Part shown: one piece after another, positions 50,637 to 59,406 of the stretch
How positions within the stretch are numbered: position 1 is the stretch's first letter
How the letters are laid out: every line of letters begins with the position of its first letter
Assembly: GCF_902833645.1 (NCBI RefSeq)
Contig: NZ_CADFGE010000006.1
Coordinates: 1 to 64,000, forward strand
DNA: 64,000 nt
From: Paraburkholderia fungorum
GTDB taxonomy: Bacteria > Pseudomonadota > Gammaproteobacteria > Burkholderiales > Burkholderiaceae
Reading direction: 5' to 3'
Position numbers and translations under genes: made by a program
Notes under the pieces: model-generated
The model's database searches: none
What the model was told of the DNA's origin: nothing
Seen by the model: only the letters and a program-made list of their open reading frames with translations

Positions 50637-52742
50637 ATGGCAGGCAAAACCGGCACCCGTCAGCCCACAACCCCGGCTGACGACCGCAAATCGCAAGATC
50701 TCGAACCGTTCCGCGTCCGTCCCGACGGCGCGGCGCTGCGCACCAATCAGGGCGTGAAGATCGCCGACAACCAGAACACCTTGCGCGCCGGTCCGCGCGG
50801 TCCGTCTCTGCTCGAAGACTTCATCATGCGTGAAAAGATCACGCATTTCGATCACGAGCGTATTCCCGAGCGCATCGTGCACGCACGCGGTTCCGCCGCC
50901 CACGGCGTGTTCCAGGTGTACGAGCCGATGACCGATTACACGAAAGCCGCGTTCCTGCAGAACCCGGCCGAGCAGACCCCGGTCTACGTGCGCTTTTCCA
51001 CTGTACAGGGGCCGCGTGGCTCGGCGGATACCGTGCGCGACGTGCGCGGTTTCGCGGTGAAGTTTTACACGCAGGAGGGTAATTACGATCTGGTCGGCAA
51101 CAACATGCCGGTGTTCTTTATTCAGGACGCGATCAAGTTTCCGGATTTCGTACACGCTGTCAAACCGGAAGCGCCCAACGAGATGCCGACCGGCGCTTCC
51201 GCGCACGATACGTTCTGGGATTTCGTGTCACTGGTGCCGGAATCCGCGCACATGGTGCTGTGGACCATGTCGGATCGCGCGATTCCACGCAGCTTGCGCA
51301 CCATGGAGGGCTTTGGCGTTCACACTTTCCGCTTCGTGAATGCGCAAGGCAAGGCGCGCTTCGTCAAGTTTCACTGGCGCCCCGTGCTGGGCTCCTATTC
51401 GCTGTTGTGGGATGAAGCGCAGAAGCTCGCCGGCAAGGACCCCGACTTCCATCGGCGCGATCTGTGGGAAGCAATCGAGCGAGGCGATTTCCCTGAATAC
51501 GAACTCGGCGTGCAGATCGTCGAGGAAGAGGATGAACACAGCTTCGGTTTCGATCTGCTCGATCCGACCAAGCTGATACCGGAAGAGCGCGTCCCGGTAA
51601 AAATCATCGGCAAGATGACGCTCAATCGCAATCCTGATAATTTCTTCGCCGAGACCGAACAGGTCGCGTTTCATCCGGGCCATATCGTGCCGGGTATCGA
51701 CTTCAGCAATGACCCGTTGCTGCAAGGCCGGCTCTTTTCGTACACCGATACGCAGATTAGCCGGCTCGGCGGCCCGAACTTCCACGAGATTCCGATCAAC
51801 CGGCCGGTGTGCCCGTTTCATAACAACCAGCGCGACGCGATGCATCGCCAGACGATCAATGTCGGACAGGCATCGTATGAGCCGAACTCGGTGAGCGGCG
51901 GCTGGCCGAAGGAGACTGATCCGGCGCCGTCCGATGGCGGCTTCGAGAGCTATCAGGAACGTGTCGACGGCGTGAAGATCCGCGTGCGCAGCGAGTCTTT
52001 CGCCGATCACTTCTCGCAAGCCGCGCTGTTCTACCGGAGCATGTCGGAGGTCGAGCAGGAGCACATCAGCGCTGCGTATCAGTTCGAACTCGGCAAGGTG
52101 ACGAAGCCGGAGATTCGCGAGCGCGTGGTGAACGAGATTCTTGCCAACTTCGACGCGGGGCTCGCCGCGAAGGTCGCGGAAGGCTTGGGTTTGCCAGCGC
52201 CGAAAAAGGGTAAGGCGCCGCCCGTGTCGGACCCGCAAACTTCGCCGGCGCTGAGCCTGCTCAATCGCGGCAAGCCGGGCATCAAGACTCGCAAGATCGC
52301 GCTGCTGGCCGCACCCGGTGCCGACGGCGCGTCGATCAGGAAGCTTCAGCAGGCGCTGCACGGCGAGGGCGCGACGCCGTTGCTGATCGCGCCGAGCCTG
52401 GCTGCGATCGACGGTTTGCAGCCGGACGCAACGATTGCCGGAATGCCGTCGATCATGTTCGACGCGGTGATCGTCTGCGGCGGCGAGGCTGGTGCGAAAA
52501 CACTGGCGCAATCCGGCGACGCGCGACATTTCGTGCTGGAGGCGTTCAAGCATCTGAAAGCGATTGCGGCGCTCGGGGCGGGGCGCGACGTGCTGGCGGC
52601 GGCTCAACTGCCGGACCAGGCCGACGGCGTGGAAACCGGCGACGACAGCCAGAGCGCCGAGGTGCTTAAGGCGTTCGTTGCGGCGGCGGAGCAGCACCGC
52701 GTGTGGTCGCGCGCGGCGCTGGCGCAAACGGTACCGGCATAA
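50637..52742 (+). CDS. katE: Large-subunit catalase HPII
   Basis: 701 aa, a clade II catalase. Catalytic H82 (RIVHARGSAAHG), N155 (NNMPVFFIQDA) and haem ligand Y369 (RLFSYTDTQISR). Their spacing equals that of E. coli HPII H128, N201 and Y415. The C-terminal 150 residues form the extra flavodoxin-like domain (KTRKIALLAAPGADG). Breaks H2O2 to water and oxygen in the cytoplasm. CAAGGAG precedes the ATG. Likely stationary-phase or stress controlled; no specific operator seen. Confidence 0.95.
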   Translation: MAGKTGTRQPTTPADDRKSQDLEPFRVRPDGAALRTNQGVKIADNQNTLRAGPRGPSLLEDFIMREKITHFDHERIPERIVHARGSAAHGVFQVYEPMTDYTKAAFLQNPAEQTPVYVRFSTVQGPRGSADTVRDVRGFAVKFYTQEGNYDLVGNNMPVFFIQDAIKFPDFVHAVKPEAPNEMPTGASAHDTFWDFVSLVPESAHMVLWTMSDRAIPRSLRTMEGFGVHTFRFVNAQGKARFVKFHWRPVLGSYSLLWDEAQKLAGKDPDFHRRDLWEAIERGDFPEYELGVQIVEEEDEHSFGFDLLDPTKLIPEERVPVKIIGKMTLNRNPDNFFAETEQVAFHPGHIVPGIDFSNDPLLQGRLFSYTDTQISRLGGPNFHEIPINRPVCPFHNNQRDAMHRQTINVGQASYEPNSVSGGWPKETDPAPSDGGFESYQERVDGVKIRVRSESFADHFSQAALFYRSMSEVEQEHISAAYQFELGKVTKPEIRERVVNEILANFDAGLAAKVAEGLGLPAPKKGKAPPVSDPQTSPALSLLNRGKPGIKTRKIALLAAPGADGASIRKLQQALHGEGATPLLIAPSLAAIDGLQPDATIAGMPSIMFDAVIVCGGEAGAKTLAQSGDARHFVLEAFKHLKAIAALGAGRDVLAAAQLPDQADGVETGDDSQSAEVLKAFVAAAEQHRVWSRAALAQTVPA

Positions 52743-52767
52743 CGTAAGGATAGTTAAGGAATTTGCA

Positions 52768-53013
52768 ATGGTGCGGCATAAGGCGGATGTGTCCGACGGC
52801 GACTTCGAGATTTTCGCGACCTACCACGGCACGAGCGACGGCCGGTACGTGGGCGGCCTGAGGGTGATCAGAAAGTCCGACCGGAAGATCCTGTTCCCGT
52901 TCGAAGGCGCGCCGCAGATCGGACCTTACGCGACGCCGGCGCAGGCACGCGAGGCGGCCGTGGAGTACGGCCGCCATATCATCGCGACAGACCGGGCTTC
53001 GCCCGAGACTTAG
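52768..53013 (+). CDS. Small conserved-looking protein after catalase (81 aa)
   Basis: ATG at 52768 with AAGGAA upstream, 25 bases after katE, so probably cotranscribed. FEIFATYHGTSDGRYVGGLR, then RKILFPFEGAPQIGPYATPA and AREAAVEYGRHIIA. I recall such sequences as Burkholderia-restricted proteins of unknown function, without a firm family name. Soluble, mixed beta/alpha. Confidence 0.75.
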   Translation: MVRHKADVSDGDFEIFATYHGTSDGRYVGGLRVIRKSDRKILFPFEGAPQIGPYATPAQAREAAVEYGRHIIATDRASPET

Positions 53014-53034
53014 CGAGACTGCGCAAACGCCGGT

Positions 53035-53553
53035 TTAAAACCCGTGTCGCACGGAAAGCGTCGCGCCCGTGCTGTGCGAGTGAAGAACCGCAACACGCGC
53101 TGTTGCAGAGAAGGCCCAGTCGTTGACCGTCAACGACAGCCTTCGCTGCGGTTGCGCACCGAGCGTCAGGGTCGTGTTCTGTACATCGGCGAGGGAGAGT
53201 TGCGGCGCCGTCGACGGGCCCAGAGAGAGATAATTCGACGCCTGGGACGGCGCCTGTTGCGACGCCGGCCGAGGCATTGGTGCGGGCGTTGCGCTGCCAA
53301 AGCGGACGTCGTGAGTTATCGGCGTGCTATAGAAATTCTCGACTGGCGCGTAAAAGGGACGGCCTTGGTCCGGCTGATATTCAAAGGCGTAGCGTTGCGG
53401 TTCCGGAATGGGGGGAAGGGTTCTTATGGGCATTGGCGCGATGCTCGCCACGGTCATCTCTTCGGGCGAATCGATCGCAAGGTCGCCCGCGAACGCATAC
53501 CCGCTCAGCAAGAAGATGATTGCGCCGGCAATTCTTTCGCTCAGGCAGCTCAT
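53035..53553 (-). CDS. Secreted hypothetical protein
   Basis: 172 aa. N-terminal signal peptide MSCLSERIAGAIIFLLSGYA, cleavage about residue 23 (FAG-D). The rest is Pro/Ser/Gln-rich (TPAPMPRPASQQAPSQ) and then a beta-strand-like C-terminus (LSLTVNDWAFSATARVAVLH, ending VRHGF). An aromatic last residue and alternating strands hint at an outer-membrane or surface location. GGAGG is only one base from this ATG, so the true start may differ. Confidence 0.6.
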   Translation of the reverse strand: MSCLSERIAGAIIFLLSGYAFAGDLAIDSPEEMTVASIAPMPIRTLPPIPEPQRYAFEYQPDQGRPFYAPVENFYSTPITHDVRFGSATPAPMPRPASQQAPSQASNYLSLGPSTAPQLSLADVQNTTLTLGAQPQRRLSLTVNDWAFSATARVAVLHSHSTGATLSVRHGF

Positions 53554-53761
53554 GGCATGCCTCCAATGAAGGAATTGAAACGTCACGCTACTGACACGCC
53601 AGGCTTGAACGGAGCGCTTGCTCATTGTCGCTCGCACTCAACTATTGTAGTCAGTCTTTTGCGTATCGCTACCGGTCTCTGCAGTGCCCACCGGTGAGGA
53701 ACAGCGCTTGCTGTGCTCCAGGGGTGCCGGCGTGCAATCCGTTGCAAACGGCAAATTCCGC

Positions 53762-53784
53762 GAGCCCGGAGCGGGCTCTTTTTT
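53762..53784 (+). terminator. Orphan rho-independent terminator
   Basis: GAGCCCG (53762-53768), loop GAG, CGGGCTC (53772-53778), then six T. A strong plus-strand terminator, but the nearest plus-strand gene upstream ends at 53013 with an antisense gene in between. It may end a small RNA transcribed from about 53640-53660. Confidence 0.85.
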
Positions 53785-53808
53785 GCTGGTCTCACAAGGA
53801 GCATGAGC

Positions 53809-53988
53809 ATGGAAACCATGTCGGTGGAAGAACGCATCAGGACCCGGGCCTACCATCTGTGGGAGAAGGCGACCGAACCCAGGGGCACGCCTGAGGAGTA
53901 TTGGGAACAGGCACGCGCCGAGATCGAAGCTGAAGACGCTCAGGCAGACGCGTCGGGCGTGCCCACGGAGCCGCCCGGCACGCTATGA
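53809..53988 (+). CDS. DUF2934-type small protein (59 aa)
   Basis: IRTRAYHLWEKATEPRGTPE, then EYWEQARAEIEAE, is the DUF2934 pattern, found in many short rhizobial and Burkholderia proteins. I chose the ATG at 53809 since AAGGAG lies seven bases upstream; one at 53803 is too close. Acidic, helical, function unknown. Confidence 0.8.
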   Translation: METMSVEERIRTRAYHLWEKATEPRGTPEEYWEQARAEIEAEDAQADASGVPTEPPGTL

Positions 53989-54017
53989 GGGGCGGCGGCA
54001 AGTCCGCGCTGGCCCGC

Positions 54018-54251
54018 TCATACTCCGAACGCGAACATGGCGATCGCGGCGGCGGCCATCACGAGCGCCGCCAGCCAGCCAACAATCCGCGGCGTGCCGC
54101 CAATCATGAATTCACCCATCACGCTTGCGACCATTAGCGGATAGGTCAGCAGGACCGTCCGCAGAATATCGTAGCCGGACGCTGCGCCTGCCTGCGAACA
54201 GGTAGCAATGCCGCTCGGGTCGTCGTCGGTCGCGCCGGTGGTGATGCCGGG
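54018..54251 (-). pseudogene. Internally deleted Nramp metal-transporter gene
   Basis: The minus-strand frame reads PGITTGATDDDPSGIATCSQ, AGAASGYDILRTVLLTYPLM, which is the helix-1 region of Nramp proteins (normally GPGLITGAADDDPSGIATYSQ-like). It runs straight into MGEFMIGGTPRIVGWLAALV and a final hydrophobic helix, the C-terminal end of the same family. The central several hundred codons are gone and there is no start. The frame is continuous with the stop codon of the upstream reductase gene. Confidence 0.8.
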
Positions 54252-55844
54252 TTAATCGCGTGCTAACTCCCGCACCTGGGCGACCGATAGCCCCACGTGC
54301 ATTTTCCCGATCAAGCGCGCCGTCGCCGCTTCACGCCCGCACGCGAGCACTGCGGCGACGATGCCGTCCAGTACGTACAGCGCCATGAAGTCCTGCTCGT
54401 CGAGTTCGCCGTCGACGACCAGTTCGTCCCATTGTGTCGCGTGACCGAGATACTCGAAGTTCTTGCCGTAGTGATAGGTCCAGAAATACGGCGCGCCGGT
54501 ATAGCGGTTACGCGCGCCGCACATGTTTTGCGCTGCAATCCGGGCATGCTGCTGCGCGACGCGCCAATGCTCGATGCGCAACGGCTCCTGATTTTCGTGC
54601 AGCGGAAACACGGCGACGTCGCCCGCCGCATAGAGGCCAGGCGCGGCCTGCATGCCGGCATTGACAATCACGCCGCCATCCTTGCCTAACGGCAGTCCTT
54701 CAATAAAGCCCGTGGCGGGCGACACGCCGGTGCCGATCAGCACGGCGTCCGCAGCGATGCGTGTGCCGTTCTCGAGGACGACTTCTCGCACCGTTTCATC
54801 GCCTTCGAATGCCGATACCTGTTGCTTCAGGTGGAAGACCACACCATGGTCTTCATGAAGCCGCTGGAACATCGCGCCGACCCGCTCGCCGAACTGGCGC
54901 GTGAAGGGCACCGCTTCCGGCGACACGACGCTCACCGGTGTACCGCGTTGACGTAGCGCGGAGGCCGTTTCCAAGCCGATAAAACTGCTACCGACAATGA
55001 CGACCTGGGTGGCATCGCTCACCGCCTCGACCAGCGCGAGCGCGTCGTCGAGCGTACGCAATACCTGTACGCCGCGCAGCTCGCGGCCGGGCAGTGGTGC
55101 AACTGTCGGCACGCTGCCGGACGCTAACAGCGCGGTGTCGTAAGCTAGCTCCCGGCCATCGGCGAGGCGGATGCGCCGCTTCGGCACGTCGAGGCCGACT
55201 ATCTCGGCCTGAAGCCGCTCGATGCGTTCGTGCTCGAACCAATCGGGGGGAAGCAGCGGGGGCACGTCGGCGCAGGCCATCTCTCCTGACGGTACGAATT
55301 TGCTCAACGATGTCCGGTCATAGGGGACGTGCGCCTCTCGACCGATCATCGTGATGTGGCCGGCAAAACCGCACTCGCGCAATGTCGCGCAGGCGGCCGC
55401 GCCCGCGGCGCCCGCGCCGATGATGACGAACGCCGGCGCGTTGCCTGCGGCTTGAGCCGATGCAGTCGAACCGTTGGGCGCAGTCGACGCGGATGAGTCA
55501 ACGGCCGCGGTCGTGGCCGGCCCCGACAGTTTGTCGGGCGAAACCAGCACATCGTCTCCATCGAGCGCCACCGGATAGCGGTCCAGCGCCATCAACGCCG
55601 GTGGTTCGAGCACTTTGCCGGTGGCGACATCGAAGCTGCCTTTATGCCACGGACAAACGATACGGCCCTCGCAGAGCGCGCCCTGTTCGAGCGGACCGCC
55701 AGCATGCGGGCAGTTCGCGCCGTAGGCATGCACGGTATCTCCGTCGCGCACCAGCAGAATGGACTCGCCGTCCAGTTCCAGCCGTTGCGCGCGGTCGGCA
55801 TACAATTGCGCCAGGCGGGCGACTCGTTTTAGCGGGGTTGGCAT
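54252..55844 (-). CDS. Rieske-domain FAD-dependent ferredoxin-reductase-like protein
   Basis: 530 aa. The N-terminal Rieske [2Fe-2S] domain has C45/H47 (NCPHAGGPLEQ) and C64/H67 (VCPWHKGSFD). An Ala/Ser linker follows, then an FAD/NAD reductase: VIIGAGAAGAAACATL (140-155), VVIVGSSFIGLETASALR, GLYAAGDVAVFPLH. It resembles AIFM3/Nfrl-type proteins and oxygenase ferredoxin reductases with the ferredoxin fused. I start it at ATG 55844 (GAGGATCCCATC). No oxygenase subunit is adjacent, so the acceptor is unknown. Confidence 0.86.
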   Translation of the reverse strand: MPTPLKRVARLAQLYADRAQRLELDGESILLVRDGDTVHAYGANCPHAGGPLEQGALCEGRIVCPWHKGSFDVATGKVLEPPALMALDRYPVALDGDDVLVSPDKLSGPATTAAVDSSASTAPNGSTASAQAAGNAPAFVIIGAGAAGAAACATLRECGFAGHITMIGREAHVPYDRTSLSKFVPSGEMACADVPPLLPPDWFEHERIERLQAEIVGLDVPKRRIRLADGRELAYDTALLASGSVPTVAPLPGRELRGVQVLRTLDDALALVEAVSDATQVVIVGSSFIGLETASALRQRGTPVSVVSPEAVPFTRQFGERVGAMFQRLHEDHGVVFHLKQQVSAFEGDETVREVVLENGTRIAADAVLIGTGVSPATGFIEGLPLGKDGGVIVNAGMQAAPGLYAAGDVAVFPLHENQEPLRIEHWRVAQQHARIAAQNMCGARNRYTGAPYFWTYHYGKNFEYLGHATQWDELVVDGELDEQDFMALYVLDGIVAAVLACGREAATARLIGKMHVGLSVAQVRELARD

Positions 55845-56025
55845 GATGGGATCCTCGTCGATGCGCGGCCTGCGAGCCACCGCACACTGACACTTAGCAA
55901 TCGATGTTCCCGCCGCGGACCGCCACAATCATCCACCTTGCATCCAGCAGGACTGAATGGCCGGCAAAACGCCGTGCCGGCCATAGACCAGAGGCACAGG
56001 CGGCGCGCACTGTGGTGTTCATCGT

Positions 56026-56895
56026 TCAAACGCTCTTCATTTGATTCTGCAGATTCTGGAAGGCTGGAACGTTATAGCCCGAACGCCACAGCAGACAGGT
56101 ATCGACCTGCCCGGCAGGCAGCGTCTTCAGACCGGTTGGAACCCTGGCTAGCTCAAGGACGCTTTTCGGCAGCACCGTGACGCAGGCGCCGGCGGCAACG
56201 CACGCGATCATGGCGTGGTAGGAGCCCATTTCCTGGACTTGCCAGCCAGGTGAATCAGGAATGCCGAGCAACTGTTCCGCGATGGCGCGGTACGAGCAAC
56301 CCTGCGCGAACGCAGCCAGCGACCGCGTTCGGATTGCCCGAGGGGTGTCAGCGGACGCCTCACTGGTGGGGGCCAGCAACAGCAGTTCTTCAAGCCACGC
56401 TTTTTCGGCGACCAGACCCATATCCGCCAGTGAGGCGTCATCGCCCGCTGCGGGCGGCAAGGCCAGGAATGCACAGTCCAGCCTCCCGGTGCGGACCTGT
56501 TCCAGTAGCTGGCGCGACGGTCCCGTACTCACTTCAAGCCGTGTGGCCGGGTAGCGGGCATGGTACGCAGCGAGCACGGCGGGCAGACGGCTGGCGGCCG
56601 TACTTTCCATACAGCCCATGCGCAGGACGCCGCCATCGAGGCCGCCCGTGACGACATTGCGCGCCTCCTCTTCCAACGCCAGCAAACGCCTTGCATAGTC
56701 GAGAAAGCGCTCGCCGGCCGTCGACAGGCTGAGCCGCTTACCGCTGCGCACAAAAAGCTCCACGCCTACATCCGCTTCCAGTTGCTGAATCCGCGTGGTC
56801 ACATTGGACTGCACCCGGCCAAGGCGGCTTGCCGCGCGTGTGATGCTCAGTTCCGCTGCCACGATGCAGAAGATGTTGAGCGACTCCAGGTCCAT
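56026..56895 (-). CDS. LysR-family regulator divergent from nitronate monooxygenase
   Basis: 289 aa from ATG 56895 (GGAGATTAAC upstream). HTH: LNIFCIVAAELSITRAASRL, GRVQSNVTTRIQQLEADVGV. Effector-binding domain follows. Shares a 94-base intergenic region with the gene at 56990, the usual arrangement for a LysR regulator and its target. Confidence 0.9.
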   Translation of the reverse strand: MDLESLNIFCIVAAELSITRAASRLGRVQSNVTTRIQQLEADVGVELFVRSGKRLSLSTAGERFLDYARRLLALEEEARNVVTGGLDGGVLRMGCMESTAASRLPAVLAAYHARYPATRLEVSTGPSRQLLEQVRTGRLDCAFLALPPAAGDDASLADMGLVAEKAWLEELLLLAPTSEASADTPRAIRTRSLAAFAQGCSYRAIAEQLLGIPDSPGWQVQEMGSYHAMIACVAAGACVTVLPKSVLELARVPTGLKTLPAGQVDTCLLWRSGYNVPAFQNLQNQMKSV

Positions 56896-56989
56896 GTTAA
56901 TCTCCAAAAGGAAATGATAGAATGATTTTATTCTCAATTAGAGAATTTGTCGTCGCCACCGTTCAACCCGTTCCAGAACAGGAGTCGCC

Positions 56990-58051
56990 ATGAACTCGCT
57001 AAACCCTTTCATTGCACGACTTGGCATTGCGTTCCCCATCATTCAGGCGCCGATGGCGAGCGTCTCCACGCCGCAACTGGCGGCCGCGGTTTCCAATGCC
57101 GGTGGACTGGGGTCCCTTGGAATCGGTGCGAGCACGGCTGATCAGGCGCGCAAAATGATCGAGGAAACGCGCAGCCTGACGCGTGAGCCGTTCAATGTGA
57201 ATGTGTTTTGCCATGCGCCCGCAGAGCGCGATGCGGCGCGTGAAGCAGCGTGGCTGCGGTACCTGGCGCCGCTGTTCGCGGAGGCGGGGATTGAGCCTCC
57301 GGCCGCGCTCAATGAGATCTACACGACCTTTCTGCATGACGATGCGGTGTTCGATCTGCTGATCGAGCAGCGTCCATCGGTTGTCAGCTTCCACTTTGGT
57401 CTGCCGTCGGTGGATCGCATCAACGCGTTGCGCGACGCGGGCATCACCACGTTGGCCAGCGCCACCAACCTCCGTGAAGCAGAACTTGGCGAGCAGGCTG
57501 GCGTCGATGCGATCGTGGCGCAAGGGATCGAGGCCGGCGGCCACCGCGGCATGTTCGACCCGGACGCCGTCGACGAACAGCTAAGCACCGCCGTGCTGGT
57601 CCGCTTGCTGGTGCAGCGAACGAAGCTGCCGGTGATTGCCGCGGGCGGCATCATGGACGGTCAGGGAATCAAGGCGGCGCTGGACCTCGGCGCGGCTGCC
57701 GCGCAACTCGGCACCGCTTTCATTCTGTGTCCCGAATCGGCCGCCAATGCCAGCTACCGTGCCAATCTCAGGAACGAGCGGGCGGCGGCCACCCGGTTGA
57801 CGAGCGTGCTGTCCGGCCGGCCCGCACGCGGCATGGTCAATCGCCTCATCGCGTTCGGTGAATCGTTGGGCAGGCCTGTGCCCGCCGCGTACCCGGTCGC
57901 CTACGACGCTGCCAAGCAATTGAACGCGGCTGCAGCGAAACTGGGCAACCATGAGTTCGCGGCGCAGTGGGCGGGGCAGGGCGCGCCGCTGGCGCGCGAG
58001 CTGACTGCCGCGCAACTGGTTCAGACGCTCGTTCAGGAATTGCAAGGCTGA
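56990..58051 (+). CDS. Nitronate monooxygenase (2-nitropropane dioxygenase family)
   Basis: 353-aa FMN TIM-barrel enzyme. PIIQAPMASVSTPQLAAAVS at the N-terminus, catalytic H185 in AQGIEAGGHRGMF, FMN-phosphate region VIAAGGIMDGQGIKAALDLG with GAAAAQLGTAFI. Oxidises propionate-3-nitronate or alkyl nitronates, a detoxification activity. CAGGAGTCGCC precedes the ATG. Probably under control of the adjacent LysR protein. Confidence 0.9.
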   Translation: MNSLNPFIARLGIAFPIIQAPMASVSTPQLAAAVSNAGGLGSLGIGASTADQARKMIEETRSLTREPFNVNVFCHAPAERDAAREAAWLRYLAPLFAEAGIEPPAALNEIYTTFLHDDAVFDLLIEQRPSVVSFHFGLPSVDRINALRDAGITTLASATNLREAELGEQAGVDAIVAQGIEAGGHRGMFDPDAVDEQLSTAVLVRLLVQRTKLPVIAAGGIMDGQGIKAALDLGAAAAQLGTAFILCPESAANASYRANLRNERAAATRLTSVLSGRPARGMVNRLIAFGESLGRPVPAAYPVAYDAAKQLNAAAAKLGNHEFAAQWAGQGAPLARELTAAQLVQTLVQELQG

Positions 58052-58097
58052 TGGCGATGCGGTGAAGCGTTAACGACCGACGGCTGATATCGGCACA

Positions 58098-58502
58098 TTA
58101 GTCCTGAGTGGCCATATCGGTAGCGTTGGCCTGTACCAGTGCGCGCGCAAGCAGGTACACGACCGGCAAGTCGTCGTCGTCACGTCGCCAGTCGATGGGT
58201 TCGTCGAGATCCATCCCGGACAAACGACTGTCGCAAAACCGGACAAACGTCGAGCGCACCGCCTCGTTGTGCCTTGCCAGAAACCCCCGATTCTCAAAGA
58301 CCTGTTCGTCGATTGTCAGCAGTGTCCGCCACGTCGGCAATTGCGCGCTGCTTGAGTAACGGCGACGGCCATTGTCGAGGTGACGACCCGCGACCGTGGC
58401 AATGATTTGCTGGAGATCGAGCGACGCGCTGCGGAGTGCGCGTTCGAGGGCGACCGGATTGATGTCGTGGACATCCCGATCAGGAGCAGCGTCGTTAATC
58501 AT
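58098..58502 (-). CDS. Unknown protein, second gene of the LexA-box operon
   Basis: 134 aa. AGGAAGATAACAAG precedes the ATG at 58502, 28 bases after the first gene. No recognised domain. Helical, acidic C-terminus (DWRRDDDDLPVVYLLARALV). TWRTLLTIDEQVFENRGFLA and RHNEAVRSTFVRFCDSRLSG are distinctive for a homology search. Expected to be SOS-induced with its neighbour. Confidence 0.7.
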   Translation of the reverse strand: MINDAAPDRDVHDINPVALERALRSASLDLQQIIATVAGRHLDNGRRRYSSSAQLPTWRTLLTIDEQVFENRGFLARHNEAVRSTFVRFCDSRLSGMDLDEPIDWRRDDDDLPVVYLLARALVQANATDMATQD

Positions 58503-58530
58503 CTTGTTATCTTCCTGAAGACTCGCAGCA

Positions 58531-58812
58531 TTAACGTTGGTGCTTCAATGACACCTGGTTGCGCTCTGCCAGCAGCAGACGGATCTGCGCAAGATAGTTA
58601 TCGCCAACCGTACAGTCGGCAACAGGTCGGGGCTGTTGATGAGGTGTTGGCGGACGTACGCCGAGATAGCGGCACACGGCGGACAGGTACGGTTTGCCGT
58701 TGCCTCCCAGATGTCGCGCAGCTGCAGCTACGCGTACGTCGCCGACATGCTTGCGCAGCCAGGCAAGCGTTTCGCGATCACCGTCGTTCAAGATGCGGAT
58801 GAGCTGGTTCAT
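58531..58812 (-). CDS. Unknown protein, first gene of the LexA-box operon
   Basis: 93 aa from the ATG at 58812 (AGGATCGGTC upstream); an open frame back to 58872 runs through the promoter and is not used. DRETLAWLRKHVGDVRVAAA, ARHLGGNGKPYLSAVCRYLG: a compact helical N-terminus that could be a DNA-binding or protein-binding fold, but I do not recognise it. The tail has VGDNYLAQIRLLLAERNQVS. Two LexA boxes cover the promoter. Confidence 0.75.
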   Translation of the reverse strand: MNQLIRILNDGDRETLAWLRKHVGDVRVAAAARHLGGNGKPYLSAVCRYLGVRPPTPHQQPRPVADCTVGDNYLAQIRLLLAERNQVSLKHQR

Positions 58813-58820
58813 GACCGATC

Positions 58821-58836
58821 CTGTATATAAAAACAG
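58821..58836. promoter_or_regulatory. LexA box 1
   Basis: CTGTATATAAAAACAG, a full CTGT-N8-ACAG match to the proteobacterial LexA consensus, nine bases upstream of the ATG at 58812. Confidence 0.8.
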
Positions 58837-58838
58837 TA

Positions 58839-58854
58839 CTGTAAATTTATACAG
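58839..58854. promoter_or_regulatory. LexA box 2
   Basis: CTGTAAATTTATACAG, again CTGT-N8-ACAG, extended to TACTGT...ACAGTA, near-perfect palindrome. Centre-to-centre distance to box 1 is 18 bp; it overlaps the likely -10. Confidence 0.85.
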
Positions 58855-58877
58855 TATTTGGCGGGGATGCAAGTCAA
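58848..58877 (-). promoter_or_regulatory. Sigma-70-like promoter of the LexA-box operon
   Basis: On the minus strand TTGACT (58877-58872), 18-base spacer, TGTATA (58853-58848). The -10 lies inside LexA box 2, as expected for repression. Confidence 0.6.
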
Positions 58878-59080
58878 TTTTCGCGCGGGGGAGGTTTTAG
58901 AAAAACTTAACGATGACGCGGGAAGACCCCTCTGTTCGCCATTTTTTGAGTTTCCAAGCTAGGCCACGGTCGATTCCAACCAGAGGCCGGAGTTTTTTCA
59001 CCCGTCAACCCCACAGTCGCGTCCCGCCGAGCCAGCCTGGCCACGGTGAACGCCGCTGTGCGTTGTGACCTGGAGCGCTC

Positions 59081-59406
59081 ACGAAAAACGCGATTGCTGG
59101 TCTGGCATTGCTGTTCGCCGCGTTCTGTGTTCACGCCAATGCAAGCGATGCGGCGCAGCTTCGCTTCGGCGTCGATCCTACTTACGCGCCGTTCGAGTCG
59201 AGGGCACCGTCCGGACAACTGGTCGGCTTCGGCATCGACCTCGGCAATGAAATATGCCGCCGGCTGAACGTCAAATGCGTGTGGGTCGAAACGGCGTTCG
59301 ACGGCATCATCCCGGCGCTCCAGGGCAGGAAATTCGAGGCGATTCTGTCCGCGATGTCCATTACGCCGCAGCGTGAGGCTCGGGTTGCCTTCTCGACATC
59401 CTTGTT
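59081..59406 (+). pseudogene. Truncated amino-acid-type periplasmic binding protein with ACG in place of ATG
   Basis: TGGAG, six bases, then ACG AAA AAC GCG and a signal peptide (AIAGLALLFAAFCVHANA). Mature part: QLRFGVDPTYAPFESRAPSG, GFGIDLGNEICRRLNV, then GIIPALQGRKFEAILSAMSI and TPQREARVAF, typical of HisJ/ArtJ proteins. Homology stops after about 105 residues, where the sequence switches to an unrelated fragment. The family is normally about 250 aa, so more than half is lost. The start codon appears mutated as well. Confidence 0.82.

Noticed and set aside
51228..52727. 499-codon minus-strand frame
   Set aside because: Lies entirely opposite katE, whose catalytic residues are all in place.
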